Of a stretch of DNA of 64,000 bases, positions 45,778 to 54,384 are shown piece by piece. Location: contig JALHLU010000006.1 of the NCBI GenBank assembly GCA_022844345.1, positions 124,001-188,000 on the forward strand, given 5' to 3'. The notes under the pieces were generated by a model that worked only from the letters and a program-made list of their open reading frames with translations, was not told where the DNA came from and did not search any database. Made by a program: the position numbers and the translations under genes. The DNA is from Hyphomonadaceae bacterium (GTDB lineage Bacteria; Pseudomonadota; Alphaproteobacteria; Caulobacterales; Hyphomonadaceae). Numbering within the stretch: the first letter of the stretch is position 1; each line of letters starts with the position of its first letter.

Positions 45778-46083
45778 ATGGCTACGAAACTGGCATCGCC
45801 GCATCCGCATCCCGGCGAGCATCTGCGCGAAGACTGGATGCCGGATTTCGACATCAAGGCGCCTACTCTGGCCAAGCGTCTCGGCGTGCCACGCTCGACC
45901 CTGCAGAACGTGCTCGACGAGCGTTCAGGCGTAACCGCCGAACTCGCGCTCCGGCTCGGCCGCGTCTTCGGCACCACGGCAGAACTCTGGATGAATCTTC
46001 AGGCCGAGCACGATCTGTCGAAGGCTGAACTCGCTCTGGCGCGGGAACTGAAAGCCGTTACGCCGCTGCGCGCAGCGGAATAG
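45778..46083 (+). CDS. higA: HigA-like antitoxin (XRE HTH)
   Basis: HPGEHLREDWMPDFDIKAPTLAKRLGVPRSTLQNVLDERSGVTAELALRLGRVFGTTAELWMNLQ. Confidence 0.92.
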   Translation: MATKLASPHPHPGEHLREDWMPDFDIKAPTLAKRLGVPRSTLQNVLDERSGVTAELALRLGRVFGTTAELWMNLQAEHDLSKAELALARELKAVTPLRAAE

Positions 46084-46086
46084 CGT

Positions 46087-46698
46087 CTACCGCTTCCGCG
46101 GCTTCCCCTGTTTCGGCTGCGCCTTCAGCCAGAAGCCCAGCGCCATCACCTTGGCGTCGTCGAAGAACGCCGCATCGACGCGGTCGAGGAAATCCTCGCG
46201 CGTGAATTCCACACGGCGCACGTCTTCCTTCTCCGCTGTAACGCCCGAAGCCTTGGGGTCCACCAGGTCCGCCGTCTTCACCGGCGCATAGTATAGAAAG
46301 ATCCGCTCCGAACTCGATCCGGGCGATACATAGCCGTTGGACACCAGCGTCAGTCTGTCGGCGCGATAGCCCACCTCCTCCAGCATTTCGCGCCGGATGC
46401 AGTCCTCGGGCTCCTCGTCTTCCTCCACCGACCCCGCCATCGCCTCGACGATATAGCCAGGGCCTTTGTCGAAGGTCGCGATGCGGAACTGTTCGGCCAA
46501 CACGATCACATCGCGCTCGACATCGTGGATCAGCGCGGCCGCGCTGTCGCCGCGCTCGAACACCAGCCGCGTCACATCGGTAAGCCGCCCCTTGCCCGCA
46601 GCCCGATCAAAATCGAACACATACTCGTCGATCTTGTAGCGCCCCTTGAACACTGTCTTCTTCGACTTGATGTCGACCTTGCGCTTCTTCGCCGCCAT
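46087..46698 (-). CDS. NUDIX hydrolase (ADP-ribose/GDP-mannose pyrophosphatase-like)
   Basis: GSVEEDEEPEDCIRREMLEEVGYRAD NUDIX box; TGATG overlap with the upstream bla gene. Confidence 0.88.
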   Translation of the reverse strand: MAAKKRKVDIKSKKTVFKGRYKIDEYVFDFDRAAGKGRLTDVTRLVFERGDSAAALIHDVERDVIVLAEQFRIATFDKGPGYIVEAMAGSVEEDEEPEDCIRREMLEEVGYRADRLTLVSNGYVSPGSSSERIFLYYAPVKTADLVDPKASGVTAEKEDVRRVEFTREDFLDRVDAAFFDDAKVMALGFWLKAQPKQGKPRKR

Positions 46699-47576
46699 CA
46701 GCTGAACTCCTCGACGACCAGCCGGGCGATTTCTTTGTGTGCCGACGCCTTCATGTTGTTCGAAGCCTTGCTCTCGCTGAGATAGCTCGCGATCACGATG
46801 GGCGCGCGGCCCGGCGGGAAGGCGATCGCCACATCATTGTGCGCGCCATTGCCGCCCGTGCCCGTCTTGTCGCCTGCATTCCATGTCTCCGGCAACCCCG
46901 CACGCAGACGGTCAAGCCCCGTCGTGGATGCACGCATCCATCCGATCAGCTCGTCGCGCATCACCGGCCTCAGCACGCCATCGCCCGCCAGCACGCGCGC
47001 CGCCGTCTGCGCCATGGCTTCAGGCGTCGTGGTATCGCGCTCGTCGCCCGGAGCGTTCTCGTTGAGCGAAGGCTCGTTGCGATCCAGGCGCGTTACGCTG
47101 TCCCCCGCCTCGCGGAAGAAGCGCGTCAGACCTTCCGGTCCCATCATCGGAACAAGCAGAAGGTTCGCCGCGCAGTTGTCGCTGACCGTGACGGTCGCCT
47201 CGCAAAGCTCCGCAAGCGTCATCCGTCCAATGCCGGTTTCAGGATCGATGCGGGTCTCGCACACGGGCGAATGGCTCAGCAGGTCGTCCCGGTTGAACAG
47301 CATCTCGTCTTCAAGGCTCATACCGTGCTGCGCATGTTTCAGGATACCCGCCGCCAGCAGCCATTTGAATGTCGACGCCATCGCAAATCGCTCGCGCTGA
47401 CGATGGCCGATCATCCTGCCTGAGCCTGTGTCGAGCGCCGCAACGCCGACTCGTCCGCCAACGACACCTTCGATGGAGCGAAACCCAAAGGCTGCCCGTT
47501 GCCCGTCGGGAATTGTCGTGCATCCCACAGCCAGAAGGGTGACCCCGCCCACAACGATCCCGCGCCGTGTCAGCAT
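46698..47576 (-). CDS. bla: Class A beta-lactamase
   Basis: STFK (SxxK), VSDN (SDN), EPSLN (ExxLN) and KTGTGG (KTG) all present; N-terminal TTRRG/lipobox-like signal LLAVGC. Confidence 0.93.
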   Translation of the reverse strand: MLTRRGIVVGGVTLLAVGCTTIPDGQRAAFGFRSIEGVVGGRVGVAALDTGSGRMIGHRQRERFAMASTFKWLLAAGILKHAQHGMSLEDEMLFNRDDLLSHSPVCETRIDPETGIGRMTLAELCEATVTVSDNCAANLLLVPMMGPEGLTRFFREAGDSVTRLDRNEPSLNENAPGDERDTTTPEAMAQTAARVLAGDGVLRPVMRDELIGWMRASTTGLDRLRAGLPETWNAGDKTGTGGNGAHNDVAIAFPPGRAPIVIASYLSESKASNNMKASAHKEIARLVVEEFS

Positions 47577-48292
47577 CAGACGCCTAACGCCTTCCTCTGC
47601 GCCGCGAACAGGTTCTCGCAGCCGCTCTCTGCCAGATCCATCAGCGCGTTGAACTCCACGCGCGAGAACGCGCGCTGTTCGCCCGTGCCCTGTATCTCGA
47701 TCAGCTTGCCGCCCGTCGCCATCACGAAATTGGCGTCCACCTGTGCGGCGCTATCTTCCGGATAATCGAGATCGAGCACCGGCACATCATTGAAGATCCC
47801 ACACGACACCGCCGCCACCTGCGCCGACAGCGGGTTCGTCTTGATGACGCCCTCCTCCACCAGATACCGGCACGCCAGCGCCAGCGCGACATAGGCGCCC
47901 GTGATCGCCGCCGTGCGCGTGCCGCCATCGGCCTGCAGCACATCGCAATCGAGCGTGATCGTGTTCTCGCCCAGCGCCTTCATGTCGGTGACGGAGCGCA
48001 GCGCGCGGCCGATCAGCCGCTGGATTTCCTGTGTGCGGCCCGACTGCTTGCCCTCGGCGGCCTCGCGGCGGCCACGCGTGTGCGTGGCGCGCGGCAGCAT
48101 GCCGTATTCGCCCGTCACCCAGCCCTCGCCCTTGCCCTTCTTCCAGCGCGGAACCTCGCCCGCCCACGACGCCGTGCACAGCACATGCGTATGCCCGAAC
48201 TTCGCCAGGCACGACCCCTCGGCATAACGCGTAACGCCCGCCTCCAGCGCGATGGGACGGAGCTGCTGTGGCGTACGGCCGGACGGGCGCAT
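47576..48292 (-). CDS. rph: Ribonuclease PH
   Basis: [58 protein letters not shown]. Confidence 0.96.
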   Translation of the reverse strand: MRPSGRTPQQLRPIALEAGVTRYAEGSCLAKFGHTHVLCTASWAGEVPRWKKGKGEGWVTGEYGMLPRATHTRGRREAAEGKQSGRTQEIQRLIGRALRSVTDMKALGENTITLDCDVLQADGGTRTAAITGAYVALALACRYLVEEGVIKTNPLSAQVAAVSCGIFNDVPVLDLDYPEDSAAQVDANFVMATGGKLIEIQGTGEQRAFSRVEFNALMDLAESGCENLFAAQRKALGV

Positions 48293-48386
48293 GAAGAACC
48301 TCTGATCAGATACAGCGCGGCTGGTAGCAGAGGCTGGAGGGAGTTCCTACTGCGCCTGAACCGCAAGCGTCTGCGCGCGTGGAGAG

Positions 48387-48512
48387 AGACCCCCACCTGT
48401 CCGCCCCCTAAGAACGGGGCGGGACCCTGCAGCGATCACCGTCCCTCAAAGTGAGGTAAGTTCTTTCAACATGGTTCCGCCCCGTTCTTAGGGGGCGGAC
48501 AGGTGGGGGTCT
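48387..48512. repeat. BIME/MITE-like element, copy 3 (126 bp)
   Basis: AGACCCCCACCTGTCCGCCCCCTAAGAACGGGGCGGGACC ... GGTTCCGCCCCGTTCTTAGGGGGCGGACAGGTGGGGGTCT. Confidence 0.9.
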
Positions 48513-48547
48513 GCATCGACATGCCGACTGGCGCCCTTGGAGCTACG

Positions 48548-49111
48548 CTACTCCGGCCCCTTCGTCAGCGCCGCGATCGTGCGTGGTTCGATGATGCGGT
48601 CGAGCGAGTAGGCCTCCATCACGCCCGGCTGCGCGCCTCCCGAGAGATAGACGAGGAACACATCGCCCTGCTTTCCATAGTAGGCGTCGTGCCCAACCAT
48701 CTGCCCGCATGGCGGCGGCATGGTCGAGCCAATATTGATCTCCGCAGACGCGCCGCTTCCCTTGATCCAACGGATCGGCTTCAGAACGGCCATCGGCTGG
48801 CCGTTCATGTGATCGAACTCCTTCGGCAGACCCTTCGTCACGTCCTCGCGGACGTAGCGCACCAGCACAAGCACGCCCGCCTCATCGAACAGGCGCACCT
48901 GCTGTCGCATGGCCCAGTCGCGGTTCTCGGCGGCGTACTTCAGCCCCTGCGCCTTGCTCCACGCCATCGCCAGCGCATCGACGTCCGCCTGCGGCGTTCC
49001 CGCGGCCGGCGTTGGCGGCGGCGGCGGGGGCATGATCGAGCAGGCCAAGGCCGGGCTGGCGAACGCCAGCGCCATCGCGCTGATCATGCCGAGCCGCTGA
49101 ATTCTGGTCAT
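48548..49111 (-). CDS. Secreted hypothetical protein
   Basis: Signal peptide MTRIQRLGMISAMALAFASPALAC then PPPPPP linker; ATG at 49111. Confidence 0.6.
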   Translation of the reverse strand: MTRIQRLGMISAMALAFASPALACSIMPPPPPPTPAAGTPQADVDALAMAWSKAQGLKYAAENRDWAMRQQVRLFDEAGVLVLVRYVREDVTKGLPKEFDHMNGQPMAVLKPIRWIKGSGASAEINIGSTMPPPCGQMVGHDAYYGKQGDVFLVYLSGGAQPGVMEAYSLDRIIEPRTIAALTKGPE

Positions 49112-49256
49112 GGACGTCACCCCTGAAAGTCGCCTGCGCAGACCCTGCCCCCGCCCGATCCGCCCCGCAAGCCGCCTCGACAGCGCTTTTCCGAGCAAAT
49201 TCAGCGACAATACGCGGGTTGAACGTGGCGCCCCGCGCCCATAACTTCCCCCCGCA

Positions 49257-50384
49257 ATGACCAACCCCCCGCGCAACCCCACCGGCCCGGCAACCCCCCA
49301 AGGGACAGTGATGTCCGCCTTTGCGGCGATGGACCGGCGTTCGCGCGACATCTTCCGCGAGATCGTGCAGTCCTATCTCGACAATGGCGAACCCGTCGGC
49401 TCGCGCACCATATCCCGGCGCGGCGTCGCCCTCTCCCCCGCCTCGATCCGCAATGTGATGTCGGATCTCACCGAGATGGGCCTGATCGACAGCCCGCACA
49501 CATCGGCCGGCCGCATCCCCACCCACGCGGGCCTGCGCGTGTTCGTGGATTCGCTGCTGCAACTCGGCGAGCCGGGCGAAGACGACAAGCGTGAGATCGA
49601 GCGCCGCCTTGCCGGCTCCGGCCGCCGCATGGAGGGCGTCCTCTCGGAAGCCTCCGAACTTCTCTCCGGCCTCGTTGGCGGCGCGGGCCTTGTCTCGACG
49701 CCAACGGCAGACGCGCCCATCCGCCATGTCGAGTTCGTGCGCATCTCCTCCGAACAGGCGCTGGCCGTCATCGTCCATGAATCCGGCGAGGTGGAAAACC
49801 GCGTGCTGGCCCTGCCGCCGGGCCTGCCCGCCTCCGCCCTGGTCGAAGCCGGCAACTACCTCAACGCCAGAACCAAAGGGAAATCCCTGGCCGAGGCGCG
49901 CGATACGGTGCTGGACGAAGTCCGCTCCCGCCGCGCCCTGCTCGACCAGACCGCCGCCCGGCTGGTGGAAGACGGCCTCGCGCAATGGTCGGGCGAAGAC
50001 CCCCAGCGGGGCCGCTCCCTCATCGTGCGCGGCCGCGCCAACCTGCTGGATGATCCCCGCGCCGCCGAGGATCTGGACCGGGTCCGCGATCTCTTTGCGG
50101 AGCTGGAACGCTCGGAAAACCTGCTCAACGTGCTTGATACCGCCCGGGATGCAGCCGGCGTCAGGCTCTTCATCGGCTCGGAAAACCCCCTATTTTCCCT
50201 GTCGGGCTCGGCGATGATCGTCGCGCCCTATATGGACGGAAACCGCAAGATCGTGGGAGCGCTCGGCGTGATCGGGCCGACGCGGCTGAATTATGCTCGC
50301 GTCATTCCCATGGTGGACTATACCGCGCAGGTCGTCGGCCGCCTTCTGGGCGAAGGACGCATCGCGCAAGGCAAACGTGAGTAG
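49257..50384 (+). CDS. hrcA: Heat-inducible transcriptional repressor HrcA
   Basis: [50 protein letters not shown]. Confidence 0.96.
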   Translation: MTNPPRNPTGPATPQGTVMSAFAAMDRRSRDIFREIVQSYLDNGEPVGSRTISRRGVALSPASIRNVMSDLTEMGLIDSPHTSAGRIPTHAGLRVFVDSLLQLGEPGEDDKREIERRLAGSGRRMEGVLSEASELLSGLVGGAGLVSTPTADAPIRHVEFVRISSEQALAVIVHESGEVENRVLALPPGLPASALVEAGNYLNARTKGKSLAEARDTVLDEVRSRRALLDQTAARLVEDGLAQWSGEDPQRGRSLIVRGRANLLDDPRAAEDLDRVRDLFAELERSENLLNVLDTARDAAGVRLFIGSENPLFSLSGSAMIVAPYMDGNRKIVGALGVIGPTRLNYARVIPMVDYTAQVVGRLLGEGRIAQGKRE

Positions 50385-50390
50385 GGCGTT

Positions 50391-51002
50391 ATGAACGACA
50401 CGACGACAAACGGAACCGAACAGCCCGAGGACGACATGATCCTCGCCGCCGCAAACGAAGGCATGGACGAAGCCGTGGGCCAGGCCCGCGCAAGAACGCC
50501 CGAGGTGAACCCGCTGGCCGACACTGTGGCCGCCCTCGAGAAGGAGCGCGACGCGCTGAAGGACAATGTCCTGCGCGCCCTCGCCGAGACCGAGAATGTG
50601 CGCAAGCGCGCCAACCGCCAGATTGAAGACGCGCGCCTCTACGCCGTCGAGAAATTCGCGCGCGACCTGCTCAACGTGTCCGACAATCTCGCCCGCGCCG
50701 TCGACAGCGTGCCCGAAGGCAGCCGCGGCCTGATGACCGAGGCGGTGAAGACCGCGCTCGAAGGCGTAGAGCTGACGCAGAAGGAACTGGTCTCCGTCCT
50801 CTCGCGCCACGGCGTCACCGCCATCGACGCCTCTCCCGGCGCGGCCTTCGACCCCGCCCTGCACCAGGCCGTGACGCAGATTCCGTCCGAGCATCCGGCC
50901 GGATCGGTGGCCCAGCTGTTCCAGTCCGGCTGGCGCATCGGCGACCGCACCCTCCGCGCCGCCATGGTCGCCGTCAGCGCCGGCAAGAGCGGGCTGCAGT
51001 AG
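50391..51002 (+). CDS. grpE: Co-chaperone GrpE
   Basis: ALAETENVRKRANRQIEDARLYAVEKFARDLLNVSDNLARAV; GWRIGDRTLRAAMVAVS. Confidence 0.95.
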   Translation: MNDTTTNGTEQPEDDMILAAANEGMDEAVGQARARTPEVNPLADTVAALEKERDALKDNVLRALAETENVRKRANRQIEDARLYAVEKFARDLLNVSDNLARAVDSVPEGSRGLMTEAVKTALEGVELTQKELVSVLSRHGVTAIDASPGAAFDPALHQAVTQIPSEHPAGSVAQLFQSGWRIGDRTLRAAMVAVSAGKSGLQ

Positions 51003-51100
51003 GTAGCGACAGCGTCCTGTCCCCTTTTTCGCGCGGGCTGCGCCTACGTTTGGGGTTGGGGCGGCGTGGGTCGCCGCGCCTTGGGCTGCGGAGAGAATAG

Positions 51101-51409
51101 ATGGGACGGTTCGGAGCAATGCTTCTTGCGATGGCGACCGGCCTTTCGGCAGCAAACGCACAGGAAGGCTTCCCAAAGGTCGATCCGATGGCCGAAGCCT
51201 CGTGCGATGTGAAGGACGGCTGGATGACGGTCTTCTCGCAATACGCCAACGCGCTGATGCGGGCCAAGGACGAAGGCCGCATCAACGACCCGCTGCTGAC
51301 TGATCTTTCGGTCTGGTATGTGCAGCAACAGAACCGCATTATCGAGACCAACGACACACGCGGCGTCTGCCTCGACGCCATCGCTATGCGTCGCAAACAC
51401 GGGTTCTGA
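51101..51409 (+). CDS. Secreted hypothetical protein, 102 aa
   Basis: Signal peptide MGRFGAMLLAMATGLSAANAQ. Confidence 0.5.
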   Translation: MGRFGAMLLAMATGLSAANAQEGFPKVDPMAEASCDVKDGWMTVFSQYANALMRAKDEGRINDPLLTDLSVWYVQQQNRIIETNDTRGVCLDAIAMRRKHGF

Positions 51410-51556
51410 AGAGATCGCCGCCACGAACGGCGGCGCTGCTCGCCCATCGCCGCTACAGCAATCGCCCTCATGCTGCTGATCCGGACGCGAAAGACGGGGG
51501 GCTAAGGCGGAGCCCGTCTGGCTATGCGGTGAAGGACCGGTGGCTTCGCGTCGTGG

Positions 51557-52150
51557 CTACGCCATCCCCAGATCGCGCATGATCGCCTCGATCGAGTGGC
51601 GCGCCAGTTTGCGGGCGTCCTGCGGCGGCAGGAGCAGGCCGGAGAGCTGCAACATCACCGCCCCATGCTGGGCCGACCACATCATGTAGCCAGCCAGCTC
51701 GATGTCGCCCTTGAACCTGCCCGCCTGTTTCAGATGCGACCAGCTGGCCGTCATCGTGCCCTTGGCGCGCGTCATCGCGGCGACCAGCTCGGGATAATTC
51801 ATGGCCGTCGGCTGCTGCGTGTCGAACATCAGGCGATAGGCGGCGGGGTTCTTCAGCGCCCAGTCGGCATAGATCGTGCCGGTGAAGGGCGCGCCCTTGC
51901 TGAGGCGCCTGGCTTCCGACTGTTCCATCGCTTCTGAAAAACGATTGAACGCTCGCGCGCGCACGGCCGCAAGGATCGCATCCTTGTCCTTGAAATAGCG
52001 ATACGGCGTCATCGGCGAGACGCCCAGCGCATCGGCCAGCTCGCGCAGCGTGACGCCGTCCGCGCCATGGGCGGCGAACTTCTCCTCCGCCACATCGCAC
52101 AGCCGGTCGCGGAACACGGCGATGTCTTCGGATGTCAGAACTTTCGGCAA
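51557..52150 (-). CDS. TetR-family transcriptional regulator
   Basis: RDRLCDVAEEKFAAHGADGVTLRELADALGVSPMTPYRYFKDKDAILAAVRARAF. Confidence 0.93.
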   Translation of the reverse strand: MPKVLTSEDIAVFRDRLCDVAEEKFAAHGADGVTLRELADALGVSPMTPYRYFKDKDAILAAVRARAFNRFSEAMEQSEARRLSKGAPFTGTIYADWALKNPAAYRLMFDTQQPTAMNYPELVAAMTRAKGTMTASWSHLKQAGRFKGDIELAGYMMWSAQHGAVMLQLSGLLLPPQDARKLARHSIEAIMRDLGMA

Positions 52151-52201
52151 ACCGTCACCTCACCCAGCGTCCTCAGGAGGCAAGGCCGCTTGCGCGGTTC
52201 T

Positions 52202-52230
52202 AGCGTTTACGCTATAAATTTACAACGTAA
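52202..52230. promoter_or_regulatory. TetR operator candidate in the divergent promoter
   Basis: TTAC-AAC-GTAA at 52220-52230 plus TTTACG upstream; only AT-rich patch between the divergent genes. Confidence 0.45.
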
Positions 52231-52250
52231 GAATAAAAAAGGGAAACGCC

Positions 52251-53645
52251 ATGGCTGACGGAAGCACGATCAATCCGCACCTTTCAGGCCCGCTTGCCCC
52301 GGTTCGCAGCGAGGATGACTTCGCCCTGAAGGTGGACGGCCGCATCCCCGAGGCGCTGTCCGGCGCCTATTACCGCAACGGGCCGAACCCTCAGTTCGAA
52401 CCGCGCGGCCAGTATCACGCCTTCATCGGCGACGGCATGATCCACGGCTTCTTCCTCGATCCGCGCACCAACACCGCGCGCTATCGCAACCGCTGGGTCC
52501 GCACGCCACGCTGGCAGGCAGAGCACGCCGCCGGACACGCCCTGTTCGGCGGCTTCGGCGGCCGCGACAGCGATCCATCCGTCGCCAATATCAATCCCGG
52601 GGGCGCCAACACCAACATCGTCTGGCACGCCGGCAAGCTGATGGCGCTGCAGGAACAGTCCGAACCCTTCGCGCTCGATCCCGTCGGCCTCGATGCGGGC
52701 GACTTCATGCAGACCGGCGGCAAGTTCACCGCCCACCCCAAGATCGATCCCGAAACCGGCGAACTCGTCTGGTTCGCCTACTCCGCCGGCCCGATACCCC
52801 TGTCGCCGCTGATGGACTACGGCGTCACCGACGTGGGCGGCAAAGTCATCCGCCGCGATCGCTTCACCGCGCCCTACGCCTCCATGATGCACGACTTCAT
52901 CGTCACGCAGAACTACGTGCTCTTCCCCGTCCTGCCGCTCACCATGGACATGCAGCGCGCCATGAAGGGCGGCCCCGCAATCGCCTGGGAAAACGACAAG
53001 CCCGGCTATGTCGGCGTCATGAAGCGCAATGCCGGCGTGGATTCCATCCGCTGGGTCGAGATCGACCCCAACTACATGTTCCATCCGCTCAACGCGTGGG
53101 AAGAAGGCGACCTCATCCATTGCGAGCTGGTGGAATACGCGGTGGCGCCGCTGTTCCCGATAGCCGACGGCTCCCGCCCGCAGAACACCGATGGCCATCT
53201 CACGCGCTGGACCATCAACATGGCCGACCCCAACAGCCGCGCCAAACGCCAGCAGGTGGATGATCTCTCGTCCGAATTCCCGCGCCCCGACGAACGCTTC
53301 GCGGGCCTGCCCTACCGCCATGGCTGGTATGTCGCCAATGTCGGCGCGCGCAATCCGCTCGCCTTCAACTCGATCGTCCACCTCGACCTGAAAACCGGCG
53401 CCCGCAAGATCCTCACCTTCGCCCCCGGCGATTACGTCGGCGAGCCCATCTTCGTGCCCCGCACACCCACCGCGCCCGAAGGCGATGGCTATCTCATCGT
53501 CCTGCTCTATCGCGCGCAGACAAACATGTCCGACCTGCTGATCCTCGAAGCCCAGGACATCAACGCCGCCCCCGCCGCCACCATCCACATCCCCCGCCGC
53601 GTCCCCTCCGGCTTCCACGGCAACTGGGCGGCGGGTGTGGGGTGA
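52251..53645 (+). CDS. Carotenoid oxygenase (RPE65 family)
   Basis: YYRNGPNPQFEPRGQYHAFIGDGMIHGF; MMHDFIVTQNYVLFPVLPL; FHGNWA C-terminus. Confidence 0.95.
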   Translation: MADGSTINPHLSGPLAPVRSEDDFALKVDGRIPEALSGAYYRNGPNPQFEPRGQYHAFIGDGMIHGFFLDPRTNTARYRNRWVRTPRWQAEHAAGHALFGGFGGRDSDPSVANINPGGANTNIVWHAGKLMALQEQSEPFALDPVGLDAGDFMQTGGKFTAHPKIDPETGELVWFAYSAGPIPLSPLMDYGVTDVGGKVIRRDRFTAPYASMMHDFIVTQNYVLFPVLPLTMDMQRAMKGGPAIAWENDKPGYVGVMKRNAGVDSIRWVEIDPNYMFHPLNAWEEGDLIHCELVEYAVAPLFPIADGSRPQNTDGHLTRWTINMADPNSRAKRQQVDDLSSEFPRPDERFAGLPYRHGWYVANVGARNPLAFNSIVHLDLKTGARKILTFAPGDYVGEPIFVPRTPTAPEGDGYLIVLLYRAQTNMSDLLILEAQDINAAPAATIHIPRRVPSGFHGNWAAGVG

Positions 53646-53681
53646 GGTTCGCTTAGCTTCGATAGGTGCGTCGGCCTTGTT

Positions 53682-53803
53682 CCGCTCGTCCTGACGAAAG
53701 TCAGGACCCAGGGCTGTCAGTGAGGCTTGTCCCGGCCTGAAGCTTCAAGCCTGTGCACGCAGGACAACCGCTCCTGGATCCTGACTTTCGTCAGGATGAG
53801 CGG
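53682..53803. repeat. 122-bp BIME/REP-like inverted-repeat element
   Basis: CCGCTCGTCCTGACGAAAGTCAGGACCCAGG ... CCTGGATCCTGACTTTCGTCAGGATGAGCGG, 31-nt arms with 2 mismatches; each arm contains TCCTGAC-GAAA-GTCAGGA. Confidence 0.85.
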
Positions 53804-53828
53804 GTAAGCGGTCTGCGCTTCAATGCGA

Positions 53829-54134
53829 TCAAACCGCCCGCTTCCGCGTCCCCGCCGCCCATGCCTTCTCGTGGAAGACATACGCCACCGTCTGCACCAT
53901 CGGCTCGATGATCCCGACGCCCAGCGCAATCCGCCAGTCCCGCGTCAGCGCGTAAGCGACCGACACCGCCACGATCAGGTGCATCACCGAATAGGTCACG
54001 GGCTTCAGCGCCGTCGGCTTCAGATTGAGCCTGTGAACCCAAGACCAGCGCCGCCCGGCCCCGCCGGAGGGGGATACTTCGCCTGCCCTGTCGTGCGGGC
54101 CTGAAACGGCGCTGGAATGGGAATGCGGGCACAT
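53829..54134 (-). CDS. DUF2061-like small membrane protein
   Basis: KPVTYSVMHLIVAVSVAYALTRDWRIALGVGIIEPMVQTVAYVFHEKAW. Confidence 0.8.
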   Translation of the reverse strand: MCPHSHSSAVSGPHDRAGEVSPSGGAGRRWSWVHRLNLKPTALKPVTYSVMHLIVAVSVAYALTRDWRIALGVGIIEPMVQTVAYVFHEKAWAAGTRKRAV

Positions 54135-54384
54135 GGGCTACTTCCTCGGCTGACGCAATATGTATATGCGACTTAGACGCATTTCAATATCAGTCGCCCA
54201 CAGCGGCGTCAGAACACCATAACCCGTTGCTTTCGCTTGATAGTTTCTCCGGCTGGCGCGGCTTTCCCGGGCGACGGGTTACCGATCTTTATTGGGATCA
54301 GTCGGCACGCCCATTGCAGTTCCGAAGGTTCAATAACCGGGCGAGTTGCGCCCGGAGAGCTTCGCGCGGGCCACTTAGCGACAG

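Noticed and set aside
49112-49256. CIRCE element (TTAGCACTC-N9-GAGTGCTAA) upstream of hrcA
   Set aside because: Looked for and not found
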